Shown in pieces: positions 38,801-51,384 of a stretch of 64,000 nt of DNA. The stretch's first letter is position 1; the number at the start of each line of letters is the position of its first letter. The position numbers and the translations under genes were made by a program. The DNA lies in NCBI GenBank assembly GCA_031216445.1, contig CM062213.1, forward strand, positions 6,411,501 to 6,475,500, in the 5' to 3' direction. Under the pieces are notes generated by a model, which saw nothing but the letters and a program-made list of their open reading frames with translations, did no database searches and was not told where the DNA came from. Source of the stretch: Lateolabrax maculatus. Taxonomy: Eukaryota; Chordata; Actinopteri; Acropomatiformes; Lateolabracidae.

Positions 38801-41416
38801 ATTTCCTGATGGAAGTTTGATTTGAAAGCAGAAAGACAAGATTGTTGAAATGTATGAGATGACTTAATTATCTGCACTTTTAGCCACATCGATGAGAGCA
38901 GCCTGAGTTCACCACAGAGGATAAAGTGTTTTCCAGTAACTGCAAGGGCTCATTTCATGGGACCTTTGAGAAATGACAGAATACATAGCGTTCTAACAGT
39001 GGACATCGTGACTTGTCAAACACAGGTGCAACTAACAGCATGTGTCAATAACATGGTGTTCTAGTTACAGAGCCCTTGTATTGTGCAAGCTGTCTCGCTG
39101 ACATGGCTTACGGACACATTTAAATGGAACTGAGCCATCGTTAATGTTGTTAGTTACACCTGTGCTTTTCCTGCGGTGACATGTCAAAACATCTGTGGTG
39201 AGATAGGTGTATGGCTAAGGAGCATAACAAGGGCCTGAGGAGCACAGATATACAGAGTACATAATAAACTGTGACATTCAGGACATCATATCAAGCAAGA
39301 AAATTATCACTAATTCTGCTGATGAAAATGGCTGACCGCGGCGCCATGTCGCAGGTTGGTCCTCAGCTTTGTACTCCGACAGTACAGTCATCGATCTGGC
39401 TGAGGAGCCTGGCTTTGACGAGAGCTCAGGTGGAGGAAACGATGGAAGGGGCAACAGGGATCGAGGAACAGGCTGATAAGATGACTGCCTCATCTTGGCA
39501 ACGCCTCCCTGGAATCTCGGCTCCTTCCACCTATCCTTCCTTTTTTCTCCCTCTGCCTTCCTCTTCTTCGCCCCACAGGACTAAGTGGAGCGCCGGAGGG
39601 AAGCAGAGCCCAGCCACCTCCACCTGGTCATTATCAGACACACACCTGCTGCCGCTTCCCCACGTCTGCTACCCTCTCGTGTTTGAACTCTTGCCTGTTT
39701 TGGGTCCCTCTGCCTCACTCAACCATGACTAATGGGGATATCTCATTTTTGATTTTTGGCATTGAGTGCACACGGGTGTGCGGTGAGGCAAATTAAAACC
39801 TGTCTTTTTTAAACAGTCAGTGTCTTCAGTATGTGGTTGAAAACATGCTGTGTATCTGCGTTTTCCATGTATTTTGCATGGTTTGTTTCCACGCGGTGAC
39901 ACTGACATGACATATTATCTATTAACCCTCTTCCGCTGGAAGACAAAACACTTTGCCTTTGTGTGAAGTGCAAGGTTGAATGTGGTAAACCAGTTGTTAG
40001 CACCACTCTCAACTCTCTTCCAAAAATCCTGTGATGACTCCTGTGTGACGGGTTACCATGACTACCTGACATTGAAGGCACTTCTCCATCCATCTGTGCT
40101 GTAGAAATTGCTTCCACCTTGCCCTCCTCTAACCTTCCCTCTCTTGCTCTCCCTCCCTTTCGCCGCCTCGTCTCCCTGCAATACAGATGCCATTCACTCG
40201 GAGAAGAGAAGAGAAGGTCGAGGCTGCCGGTTTTTTGAAAGCTGTAGCTCCAGAAGAACTGAACTCAGCTGATAAAGGGCGGGAGAGAGGGAGCGACAAG
40301 CAACAGGGGCTATAAAAAATTCATAGCCAATGGAAAGGCACTGTGAGTCCTACAGTACGTGAACTGTGCACTGTAAACTTCTTCTCCCTTTGTTGCCTGG
40401 CTCTCTCTCTCTCTCGGTGTTATAGTCATTTTTTTCTTTTAATGTTCTCTACTGGATTTCAGGCCTTCTGAACCCTATTGCACATTTTTTCATTGTAAAA
40501 ACTACTGCTAGAAAATTCAAAGTGAAGTCAGTCGCACTGCTGTGAAAGAGGATTTTCAATGAATGTGGAGGCCACGATCAGACGAACAGAACTACAGTAT
40601 ATATCAAAATTGACACTATTCTCACACTTCTTTATAGCACTGTTTTTGTCGACCAAGCACTTTATGCATTTCAGACAGGCCAACATGTGCATTCAATCTC
40701 AATAATTGTATTGAAGATAAATGACACGGCAAGATAGCTTTTGGTCTTGCTAGAGACAAGAGTCATTTTTATGTAGTCTCTGCACAAACTGATGTATGAG
40801 CTACCAGGGAATACACACAGTAATATCCCAGCTACAGTACATAAAAGCACATCTGAACATTTGGCAGCTGGGCCGGTTGGTAGATGAGCAGAAGCGGCAG
40901 AATTTTCATATCATGCAGTAATTCAAGCAGCAGTTTGCAGACGGACCCATTCACTAAGAGTGCAGCTAATAGGTAGTTCATAATTAAAATGCTGCTCAAG
41001 AAAAGCTCAATAAAGAGGAACTATAAAGTTTTGCTTTTTTTAATTGAATTGCTTTGTGTGCTGTTGCAGGGATATTCAGAAGCCTTTCCCTTTTTGGTAA
41101 GTTGTTTATCATCTGAAATTATAATATTTATTTACCGTTGTAAATAAAGCAGCAGGTTGGTGATAATTTTAAACCAAATAATTTGGAATAGAAACAGAAA
41201 CTATTCACATTTGAATCATTTTAATTTTTTTACCCTCATATACCATAGACCAGCTTCTTACTGCATACTAAATAAAGATTAATCTCAGCCTGATAATGAT
41301 ACTACAATTACTTGATTTAACTTTTTCACAAAATAACTGGCCACTCTAAAGTAAAAAGGATAGTTTGACATATGCTTATTTGCTTTCTTGCAGAGGGTTA
41401 GATGAGGAGATTGATA

Positions 41417-41584
41417 GTAGAGATAGTTCAGAAAGGAGACAGCACACTTATAGTCAGTTTCACATCCACACGATGTTCACAACACTTCCAAATGAGGTGG
41501 GGGGAGAGGAGGCAGGAAGTGTATATCATTTCATATCATTTGCGCAGCTTGTAATGCGTTATCTTTAGTTATAGAGCATCTTTG
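41417..41584. mobile_element. 168-bp insertion flanked by TTGATA direct repeats
   Basis: Family A copies normally run 'gaggagatTGATA..ccattctcatg' without a break. Here TTGATA occurs at 41411-41416 and again at 41585-41590, where the family A sequence resumes. This looks like a 6-bp target duplication around a 168-bp insert. The insert is not identified. Confidence 0.5.
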
Positions 41585-41614
41585 TTGATACCATTCTCAT
41601 GTCTGTCCATTAAT

Positions 41615-41862
41615 ATATAGACTGTATAAAAGAAGTGGATGTAGCCACCTTTGACGTCACTCATTGGTTTGTTCACTACCGTTTGGTTTTGAAGCCTCGA
41701 GTTTGGTATTTTGGTTGTCGCCATCTTGTTTTTTTTTTTTCTTTGAGCCAGTGGAGTCGGCCCCTCCTGGCCCTTAGGAAGAATGCAGGTTTAAGGCACT
41801 TCCGCATTGGCTTCACTTTTCAGACCTGGAGGCTTCGTCCACTTCTTTTATACGGTCAATGA
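41615..41862. mobile_element. MITE with about 20-bp inverted repeats, nested in family A element
   Basis: Left repeat 41620-41639 and right repeat 41838-41857 are inverted copies differing at one base (core GTATAAAAGAAGTGGA). The interior has 'tgacgtcactcattggtttg', 'gaagcctcgagtttgg', 'gtcgccatcttg' and 'aaggcacttccgcattgg', a composition familiar from a very common percomorph repeat. It has no coding capacity. Confidence 0.75.
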
Positions 41863-43409
41863 TCAAAGTTCTAGGACGAAAACATGGACAACACCCAAAA
41901 ACAATTGCAGTTTCTGCTTGCTTGGTTAAATATAAAAAGCCAGAAGGCGATTATCTTAGCTTAGCCTGGAATAAAGACTAGAGACAAAGGGAAACAGGTA
42001 GGCCACCTCTGTCCATAAAATCGGCCTACCAACATTTTGCTAATCTTCTCATTTAACTCTCAGTAAAGAAGGGATTAAGTGTATTTCCCAAAATGTTGAA
42101 CTATCCCTAAAATGCGACAAGGTATTAGTGTACTAGCAAATGTCAAATGTTTATATGGTTTTAATACAGAAATGGGACCACGGGGAATCATTACATCCAC
42201 AGACCAGAGAGCACAGACGAGTGAGGTTTGAGGTTTATCATGAAGACGACATCATCCCATGTGGCGTCTACAGTTAAGAAACCTAAAGGTCAACTAGAAA
42301 CATCCTTTGCTGTAGGTAATAAAGCAAGAAGTGATGCCATAAGATACTTGCTCATCCTTCCCGAGCAGCACTGTCCTCATCCAACATATATTAATTAACC
42401 CTTTCTCTTATCTTCCTGTTGCAACCTTCCTGGTGAAGAACTGTACCAGCAGTTAAACCTTAATCTCCAGGTAGCCGTCAACTCTAATATGCATACACCC
42501 ACGCACACACACAAACATACACACGCCTCCCCCATGGCCTCATCCCTGTGGTTAATTAATTGAGCTAATTAAGGGTCCTCGTGTCAGTTCCATTGCCAGG
42601 CAATGTCCGTGCCTTATCTCAATGCCACAATGCACATGATCACAAACTGCTGTGTTTGAGACGTTCCCAAGAAGTGATTAATTAATTCATGAGCGCTGGG
42701 TCGTTAAGACACACCATGTCCCTCTGACATCAAAGCGACAGCGGTGAATGCACGGGAGGACGCCAGCTGTGTGGAGGCGGAGGGAAAAGTAGCATGTTCA
42801 GAACTACTCTGTTGATCGCACATGAAAGGCCGACAGACTACTTGAATGTGAGGGTTAAAGGGCAAAGCTTAGGCTAAATCTTCGAGGGATTTACGAAGCA
42901 TCTGGCATCCTCTGATACATGTAATAAGCGTCAATAATTTATCATAAAATGTTTTATGAGTAAATGTTTTAAGCTGATTCACATATGCGTGTCTCTGAAT
43001 ACAAAATGTAAACATATTCTTTCCATTTCATCTTTTCCGTTTTGTTATCTTTAAAGAACATGCAATGCAATTTTATCTTTTTTGACTGCTACGCATCGTA
43101 GCTAATTACAGAGCCGGGATATAACAAAGAACTGAAATAATAAAGAATTATTCAATTTAATGTCTAACAAACTGCTCTTTTAAGAGCCATTCAAATAATT
43201 GGAGAAAAATAAGCAACTGAAAAATGTGTACATATCTATTTGACTTCTTTGTTGTGTCCCCTCAAAGCTTAATGCCACAATAGACCTAAAGAGATTCATT
43301 CTTCTCTCGGAGGAAAAGCAGCAGCTTTCAAGTTCAGTTCACTGAAGCTGCAAGACACAGGGAAAAATTGCAGCCAAAGACACACATTTGAAGATCAAAG
43401 GGGGGATGT

Positions 43410-43411
<2 letters not shown>

Positions 43412-43446
<35 letters not shown>
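43412..43446. repeat. (TG)n microsatellite
   Basis: Pure TG run of 35 bp. Confidence 0.96.
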
Positions 43447-43451
<5 letters not shown>

Positions 43452-43879
43452 GGAGAAAGACAGAGAAGGACCCACTGTGGATTGCAGTCATACGCAACAG
43501 TTCTAAAGCACTTTATCAATCTAGTGTGGACCATCAGCTGGTTGAGTCGTGATTAAATTGTCTTGTGTGGGAAGTCTGAAGTTGACCTCTCTGACCTCAA
43601 TCCAAACTGCACATAAACCATTCATGTGTGCACACACACACAGCTGATAATAAAATGCATGCATGTCGAAGCATTTCTGCGCACATACACAAGCATGAAG
43701 ATGCCCACACACCGACACAGTTGATCTCTCCATCCTTGAGTGGAGGTGTGAGGGGTGGATGGGCTAATCGGACAGACTTCTCCGGATTCTGGGGGATGTG
43801 ACCCATCGCCTGGCGAGGAAGACAGACGAATTAGACAGACCATTCACAGCAGGGGTTTTCCTCAGGGAGCTATGCATGT

Positions 43880-43900
43880 TTGTGTGTGTGTGTGTGTGTG
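43880..43900. repeat. (TG)n microsatellite
   Basis: Pure TG run of about 21 bp. Confidence 0.9.
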
Positions 43901-46287
43901 CATCTGGGGAGGAACGGAAGCCTTAAAGGTGAGCAAGGTGACACCTTGGAAGTCAAGTTCGGCCCATAATCAATTTGAAGCATTTTGGCTCAAAGGGGAA
44001 ATGGGGGATGTATATCAAATAAGAAAGCAGAGCATCAGTCTCAGAAACCATCAGTCATGAGTAGCTGCGCTGTGTTTGGCAGATTAAGTCCAGAAGATAC
44101 TATAGACGACCTCTTTAAAAGCTCTGCAGCGCTTCATATAGATTGTCAACTCATGTGTGTTAATCAGACATCAGGAACCTTTAGGTCAGTGGAGCAGGGA
44201 ATGGATTTTCTTTGGTCCTGACAGGGAGACACCGTCTGTAATGGTTTCTACCTGTGGAGAAATTAACAAGCCAGACAGAAGAGGAACATCAACCAGTGAA
44301 CTTTTACTCCACCTCAGACGCAGAGAGACTCTGTGAAAGCTTCCCTTTAAATGCACTCACTGGCTTGGAGAAGTTGCCGAGATTATGTAAAGCACATCTA
44401 AAGTGTTTAGTTCAACTGTGAAAAGTTTGTTAAGGATTAATGCAGGTAATAAATTAGGCAATATGGACCCTCTAGGAGACTGGTGGTCATGCAAGGAACT
44501 TTGCCATCATTAGTACATTGAACTAATGTGATTTAGCTTCAAACTGAGACACAATTTGAGTAAAGTTAACTGTGAGCCAAATATGTACTGTTTTCTTTTT
44601 GAAGGCAGTAACCGGCACAAATTACAGCTTTTCATAATAGATTTGTAATGGGTTCAAGACAAGACATGCATACAGCTTTCTGTTTTAAGTGACTGTCTGA
44701 GACGATACTGGTGTAGTAGCAGGAACTGTCTTCTTTTCATTGCAACTACTCTACTTATAGGTTATATTCAAAATTACAGTGATTTCAAATACTCCACAAA
44801 ACAATGAAATTGTTGAATTGTTGTATTTTTTCTACCAAAAACCCTGAGGACAACTACCACAAGTGCCTGATCAGGCAAGAAATTAATTAATTATAATTAC
44901 TTGCAGCTCGGTAAAAATAAATAATAATGAATATAGTTAGATAGTTTTTAGTTTTTAAATTGATTGATTTTAATGTTTGTCTAATAACATCCCATTTGGT
45001 GAGGAAAATTAAAACTTTAGGACAGGTTCAGATTTTTTCAGTCTATCTTAATCCAATATTTACATGCCACACACTGTATGTTTAAAGAGATGGTTGCTGT
45101 AATGATTCCTCTTCCCCTGTAGCAATCCTTCTGTAGCATGACTACACTGTAAGAAATGGGGGTTGAAACCCACAGAACTTGTTCTGTCCAAAAATGCATC
45201 TGAAATTCAGCTGAAGTTGAGACTTCAGCAATCTGAGTTGGCCACATCAAGTGAGCGCTTATTAAGCACATCGTCACATGTCTGTGCAGATCGTCTGCGT
45301 GCAGCCCAACATGTATGATCACAGAGAATTTACATGCCGACTGTACACGCTGACAAACGTGATCACGTTGTCGTCTGCAGACACTTCATAGCCTCTTCAG
45401 TTTAACTTAATGAACTGAATACATTTTTGCACAGAACATACAGTGTAGTTGTGTTAGGAAGGTATCACTTTAGGTCCATTACAGAGACCAGTCACCCTCT
45501 CAATGTACATTTGGAATGTGAATATTGTGTTAAGACAGATTTAAGACAAACAATCTTAACCTATCATTTAGCCCTGCATTAATTCATGTTTTGGACACTT
45601 GGTGACATCACAAAAAGCTGTAAACACAACACTGATATACAGTATTATATTATGTTATGTCAAATATAATATGTCAAATGTAATAGCAAATAATTGCTCA
45701 TTTACACATTTGCATTCCTTTGGAGTTGTGTCCAGTATTCACTCTGCTTTTAGCTCCTTTTTGGTCTACACCAACTCATGAAGGAAATATCTGGCTTTGT
45801 AGCTGCTAAATGCTCCACTAGTTCCCCAGCTAGTCACTAACTTTGTCTTCCTGCCATTTGGTGCTGTGCAGGTAGTATACAGTGGGGTTTATCAATGCCT
45901 TTTCATTAAAAGAAGCTGCTTGCTGCATCAGGACATGACAGTAAAGTAACAGTTAAATTCTAGGCCTAAAGACACTAAAAAGCTCTGTAAATGAACTGCA
46001 GTCAGGGGGTAATTTTGTAGATTCTTTGCTTGTAAGACACCTTCTAATTTACACATAATAATTTTATCCCTTGTTAATATAAAAATATTAATTAGAGCAG
46101 TGCTTTAACTTAATCTATCTGGTTACAAGTTGTCAGTGTGCTTCTGGGTTCATAGCAAGGTGGAATACTAAATATTCACTACACTGCAGACTTGCACTTG
46201 GGGAGCTTTGTATGGTGTGACTGTGTATGTCTATGGTGGGCTGAAGGTTGGCAGCACCTGTAAGTAACGCCCACTCCTCTCCTTCAG

Positions 46288-46310
46288 ACACACACACACA
46301 CACACACACA
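46288..46310. repeat. (AC)n microsatellite
   Basis: Pure AC run of 23 bp. Confidence 0.94.
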
Positions 46311-47435
46311 GCTTTTTTTGTGCACTATAAGTTAAAAACGGTGACAGTAATCCATCTCGTAGCATCCCCCAAGCAGTCACGGCTGTCACCTTCGCCTCGC
46401 CAGGAGAAACTCAACTGCTCACCGGATTTAGGGGCCCTATAGATACCACCGCCACTCATGGTGTCCCGGTTTCGCCATGCACTTGATGCAACACACATTG
46501 ACAGTTACCAAAAGACTCTTCAGCTAAAATAGAATTCCAATTTCACTGGGTTCAGTGTGTGATAAAACACAGAGCCCTCTTCAATTGTAACTAAACGAGA
46601 TTAAAGAGGAAGGGGGAGGGGGGGCAAATACAGATCATGGCTTTATTAACTATGGCAACAGAATTTTGCATGCAATGAGAGGTGGAGGAGGGAGGCATGG
46701 GGGGAAGGGGGGGGAGGGTGAAGAAACGAGCATCTTGTGCTTTGCAAGGAATTTATCATAATGTTCGCGCTGCAAGATCATTTGCCTCTTGACAGGATCA
46801 TTACGAGATTCAGTGCTCCCACAACCATTACGCAATTTCAGCGTTCCTCCTTGGATGGAATTTTAATTGAATTAGCCCGGCTGGTTACACATGGTGCGAA
46901 CGATAACATTTTCTGTCTATCTGGGCTCATTGAATCCGCTGGGTGGGGGGTGAGAGGGAAGTGCTGACGTTTTAAGGCAGGCCATGGAAAAAAAAGGACA
47001 AGGTGGTTTTGGTTCATTCCAATATGCTTTCTTCTGGATCTCTCCCTCTCTCCCTGTTGCTCCATGCCTTCTTGTTCAGCAACAATACATGCCATGAAAA
47101 TCACTGGCCTAGCCTTTTTTGAGCCAGCTCTACTGTATTATACACCCAGAGCCACTCTTCCATGTAAGTGGCCATGTAAGCTGAGGGCAGTGCAAGCATG
47201 ATGTATGGTTAGGGGGTAAAGATGTTAGTATTAACACCTCCAAGGAACAAACCTCCACCAGCCACTCAAGTACATTCCCAAGAATGATTAATGATGCCGG
47301 TCATGTTATGAAAGGCAGGGAGACGGAGGAGGGAAGCTATCATGCTGCAGGCTGACAAGATGGTTTCTCTCGACTGTGAACATTTTGAACCTTAATTCTT
47401 TGATACTAAATGACACAGCCCATTAGGAGGCTAAT

Positions 47436-47530
47436 GTGGGCTGGGTATCAAAAAATTTCAATACAAGTGCAGATACTATATGAGTTTCGGTACAAATACC
47501 AAAATAATATTTTTTTCAGTACCTGACATT
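47436..47530 (+). repeat. Degenerate 'GGGCTGGGTATC' element
   Basis: 'gggctgggtatcaaaaaatt' followed by 'tcaatacaag' and 'cggtacaaatacc' is the same element end found inverted at 25860-25925. Only one end is seen. Confidence 0.5.
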
Positions 47531-49000
47531 TGAGGATTACAATTTTCAAATGTTGATACACATACAAGAGCTTTTCCTCAATAAAATAATCTAAAAATAG
47601 TTATTATTATTATTAAGTAGACACTAAAAATTAACCACACGTCAAGAGACTAGCTATTGTAACTTATTAGCTGTGTTGCACCATCCACTTTAATTAAATC
47701 CTCTGTCAAGGTATAAATTGTGCCACAAATCAGGGATAGTTTAGAGTCAGTGGTAAAAATACATCTTTTTAAAAACTATGTGAACTTATTGTCCCTTTTA
47801 GCTTAGAGAGCCGTTTTTTTGCCCTCTTCTGTAACTCTTTATTGAAAGGAATTATGTACAATCCTAAGAGCAAAAAATTCATTACAGAGTGAATTTGTTG
47901 GCCTTTAGTTCTCAAGCTCAAGTAGTTTCTACAAAGCCCTGAATAGTCCCCACGTCAACAAGCTTCTAGAGCCAAATATCATATGAAGATGTGCAGATTC
48001 ATTTTCGCTGTGCCACTTTCTGGCTTTGTGCGGTTGGTCGTATTTGAATACTGCACACTTACTGATCACTTTTGAATGTAAAGCAAGCAAACACACACCA
48101 CCACTTAGGTAGCTACTCATTGCATTGTCACTGAGGATGAGAATCCCTTCAAGGTTGCGCAGGTGATTGGACAATCTATGAAAATGAGTGGGAAGATGAG
48201 AAACAGATAACAAATACACACATATTAGGAATCACAGTAGCCTTGGCCATAGAAAATGTGATGTGTGGAACCATAAACCCCATGTTACAGTAGAACATCG
48301 ATGTGTATTAAATGCCATGATGAGACCATATAGTAACAAACCTGCATGACTACTACTTCCTCCATCCATCTATAAAAATCATTTTCATCAGTCATTAATA
48401 AAAAAATCGCAAATAACATTTTATTTAGCAAAAAATGTTTAATCTCTCCTTGATGTGTGTTTATTTACAAGTAGTAAATCTGCAAAATAGGAAATAACAG
48501 AATATTTACACAATGAATGTTAACCTGCAAACTTGTGACAGTTGCTTCAAGTCTGAAACTCTGTATCTGAGTTATTGTAGTATTAAAATTCCTTTGCCAG
48601 CTCTGTTCAAAATTCATTTGCTTTGTGTTTCCTTGGATTATATGTAACTTCCATTTTTAAAGAAAGGGAAAAAAAGAATTACTACTGAATTTTCCAGAAT
48701 CAGAAGAAAGCAGGGGGGAAAAAATGAAAAGAGAATGGTGCCAGGACTTGCATTTGATTTAACTATGGTTTTTTGGAAAGGCAAAAGTGTGACTAAGCAT
48801 GTCTACAGAGCTGAGAATTAAACATGAGATCCATGACTATGTGCTGAATCTGCTCACACTGAAGGCAGTGCAGTAAACTTCACTTGTTAATTTGTTCTGA
48901 TTCCACAGAAAAACAGCATAAAATCCAGCAACTCTGTCAAACGACAGGAGGCATTTTGTTCTTGTGACAAGTTCTAAGTCAGCAGCGGATGCTTGCTTCG

Positions 49001-51384
49001 TCCTGATGACACCAAACACTCTTAGATAACATGCTGAATACCACCCCAATAACAATAAATACAAGTCAATTATCACACCAAACAGTGCAAAATGAAGGAT
49101 AGAGAATGGTGGCTGGGAAGTTTCTCTAAAGATGCGCCCGGACTTGCAAAGCAGGTCAATCTAAAAGGCAAGTAGCCATGCAAACTATAAACAACCCAAC
49201 TCCCCCAGCAGCCATTTAATTAACCAAATTACAACCAGAATACGACACAAAAGGAGCATGAACCTGAGAATGAATTGAGAATGTTTTGAGTGTCTTTAAA
49301 AAGCCTGACAGATCACCAACTGGGCACTGTAGCCTCAGGTGCTTTCAGCCTGTGTGCTTTTGCAGGGAGCGAGTGGTTTTGTCCCTACTGTACATTGTAC
49401 TCAAACTGATCAGTCAAATGACTGCTATTAACCACTGACCACAGTCATCTATTTCCATGTCACGTGATCTACAGTAAGAGCAACAAAATGTACAAATGCA
49501 GCAAAAACAGTTTAGAATGTTTGTTAGGTTGACAAACCATATTTCTGAGGAAGTTTTGCAGTACTCTCTTTAATATAGATGATTCTAGCAGAGACTATTT
49601 AATGTGTGTAGCCAACATGGTCAGCTCAAAAGGAGAAATTTCTATCCTAACATGGGCAGATTGGTCCCTCAAGACTGTTTGTTGGGTACAGAGTGAACTA
49701 TCAAGTCGCAATAAGTATCCAACAGGTTGAACTAGACTTGTATGTATGCAGCTGTAGAAAGCAATGTCACATCTCAGACATGTAAACAAAATGGTGGGTT
49801 GACATTGATTTGGGTGGTGTGCTCACTATTCTTGGATGTGAGAGAAGATTGTTTTGTTTTTTTAAGGAACCTGGCGTAAAAATGAACAGCGACAGCATTT
49901 ATGATCAGCATAAAATGACAGCCCTAATGTTGATAGAAAAACAAGGTACAAGAGTTAAAGCAGCAAGTCACATTTCCATCACAAAGACACAGATGCTCAT
50001 CCGATGCAACAATTTCATTTTGATCCTCGAGATCAGGAAAATAAACCTTGAGTTCGGTCAAGTACTTCAACTCCAGGCAAACTGAAGAGAAATTTGTCTT
50101 CTGTGTACCGTAAAATGTACAATTTACATGTTGGAAATAAAAAGATGAAAAAAAAAAAAAAAAAAACCCTGATTACAAAAAATGGCAAACAGCTTTTGTT
50201 CATCATGAAAAAGCATACAATTTACAAATGAAAACACATCAGCAAAAACATTATACAGACCACAGTTTGGTTTTTCGGCAAGCAGAAATAAAAATAGAAA
50301 ATCGGAAAACATTATTTCTCACCACAAAGTCAACAACCCTGACTTCAAGACTTTAAAAAAAGAGAAACAAGGAAATCCTCTTAAGAGCAGTAATAATAAT
50401 AAAATAAAATAAAAAAAAAAAAAAAAAAAAAGCTTAAGCCACACATGGCAATAGGCTAGTTTTGAAACAAGAGCTGCAGGCTAAGGGGAGGATTACTCAG
50501 CCTTGTGTAGCTACTATACAGAGGTGTCTCACCTCCGTATATTTCTATTACACACCTCATGGGTAAAAAGCTTAAACCTCTGTCTCAACTAGATAGGTTA
50601 GAGGTGGAGAGAAACACTTTGTATATTTTTTCCTTGCCCCTCTATTTGGGTATTAACATTGAGAAAATGAAAAATAAAAGTGGCTCTAGGCTGAAAACAG
50701 CTTTTCCCACTTTGTTTCGGCTAAGCTTGCTCCTGTGAAGACGTAAACAGCCTCTGAGAGCACCAAGACTTTGGCTTCGCTCTACCAGGACTGTATCAGA
50801 AAATTAATGACCCTCCAAGGGATAGATAAAACAAACTCAGGACCGATTTGATATGGTGGCTGCGTGATATCGGGGGCAAACGAGGATATTTCAGGTAGTG
50901 CAATGTAGCTACTTCATTGTTCAGTCACTATACCACGACCCACTGATCTGTCACTTCTTGACCCTTGTATAACAGAACCAGCCGTGGCTCCGGATACTGA
51001 CACATCCATGATAAAGCAACAATCCTGTGAGTATATATTTGGTTTTCTAAAACCAAAAGATTGCACTGATTGATTTAGAAACAACAGCAACTTCATGTTA
51101 TCACTATGACACCATGAACTTTCCTAACTTGAGCCGACGGGCAACTTTGCGTCGTCTCACTTCCCGCCTTTTCCAACAAGGATCTTATGATGGGTCATTG
51201 CTCAAACAATTCTTTTCAGTCACTAGGCATGTTCATATTTAAAATCATATGGTAGCACATTCCATCTAACAAAATGTCTTTGCACTAAACAACATTCAAA
51301 GAAAACATGGCACAGTACGACTTTTTTGTTTCTTTTTCGTTGTTTTTTTTGTCTACGTTGTTTTTTTCTTTTGTACTTGAAATA
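49001..51384. other. Unique sequence, possible distal plxna1 3' UTR
   Basis: No gene and no clear transposon. It contains A-runs at 50148-50166 and about 50409-50431. It may be 3' UTR if a distal poly(A) site near 48.4 kb is used. Otherwise it is intergenic. Confidence 0.4.
50397..50431. repeat. A-rich run
   Basis: (AAT/AAAAT)n leading into an uninterrupted A run of more than 20 bases on the plus strand. Confidence 0.9.

Larger units (their letters stand above)
32298..41356. other. Intergenic, no confident gene
   Basis: Contains a C13A8 run at 33360, a diverged repeat-like stretch at about 33125-33300, a pyrimidine-rich tract at 34905-35515, and an exon-like open stretch at 39240-39480 with one stop. 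Nothing else is recognised. Confidence 0.55.
41357..42109 (+). mobile_element. Family A DNA element, full ends, with insertions inside
   Basis: The left end 'ggatagtttgacatatgctt' with 'tttgctttcttgcagagggt' is mirrored by the right end, which read backwards is 'agggatagttcaacattttg' then 'ggaaatacactta'. The interior keeps 'cttagcttagcctgg', 'aaagactagagacaaaggg' and 'cggcctaccaacatttt', the same order as the 11017-11423 copy. Its left part is split by two further insertions (41417-41584 and 41615-41862). Confidence 0.7.
42110..49000. other. Intergenic, no gene seen
   Basis: Contains two complex, motif-rich blocks (42540-42745 and 46735-46945), GT/CA repeats, and a degenerate element end at about 47436-47530. 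No coding match. The boundary with the plxna1 3' UTR is unknown. Confidence 0.55.

Noticed and set aside
40195..40340. Promoter candidate (TATAAAAA near CCAAT)
   Set aside because: The spacing and order of the two boxes fit neither strand, and no first exon follows.
45038..45322. 94-codon antisense frame
   Set aside because: The underlying sequence looks like a degenerate dispersed element, and the translation has no known motif.
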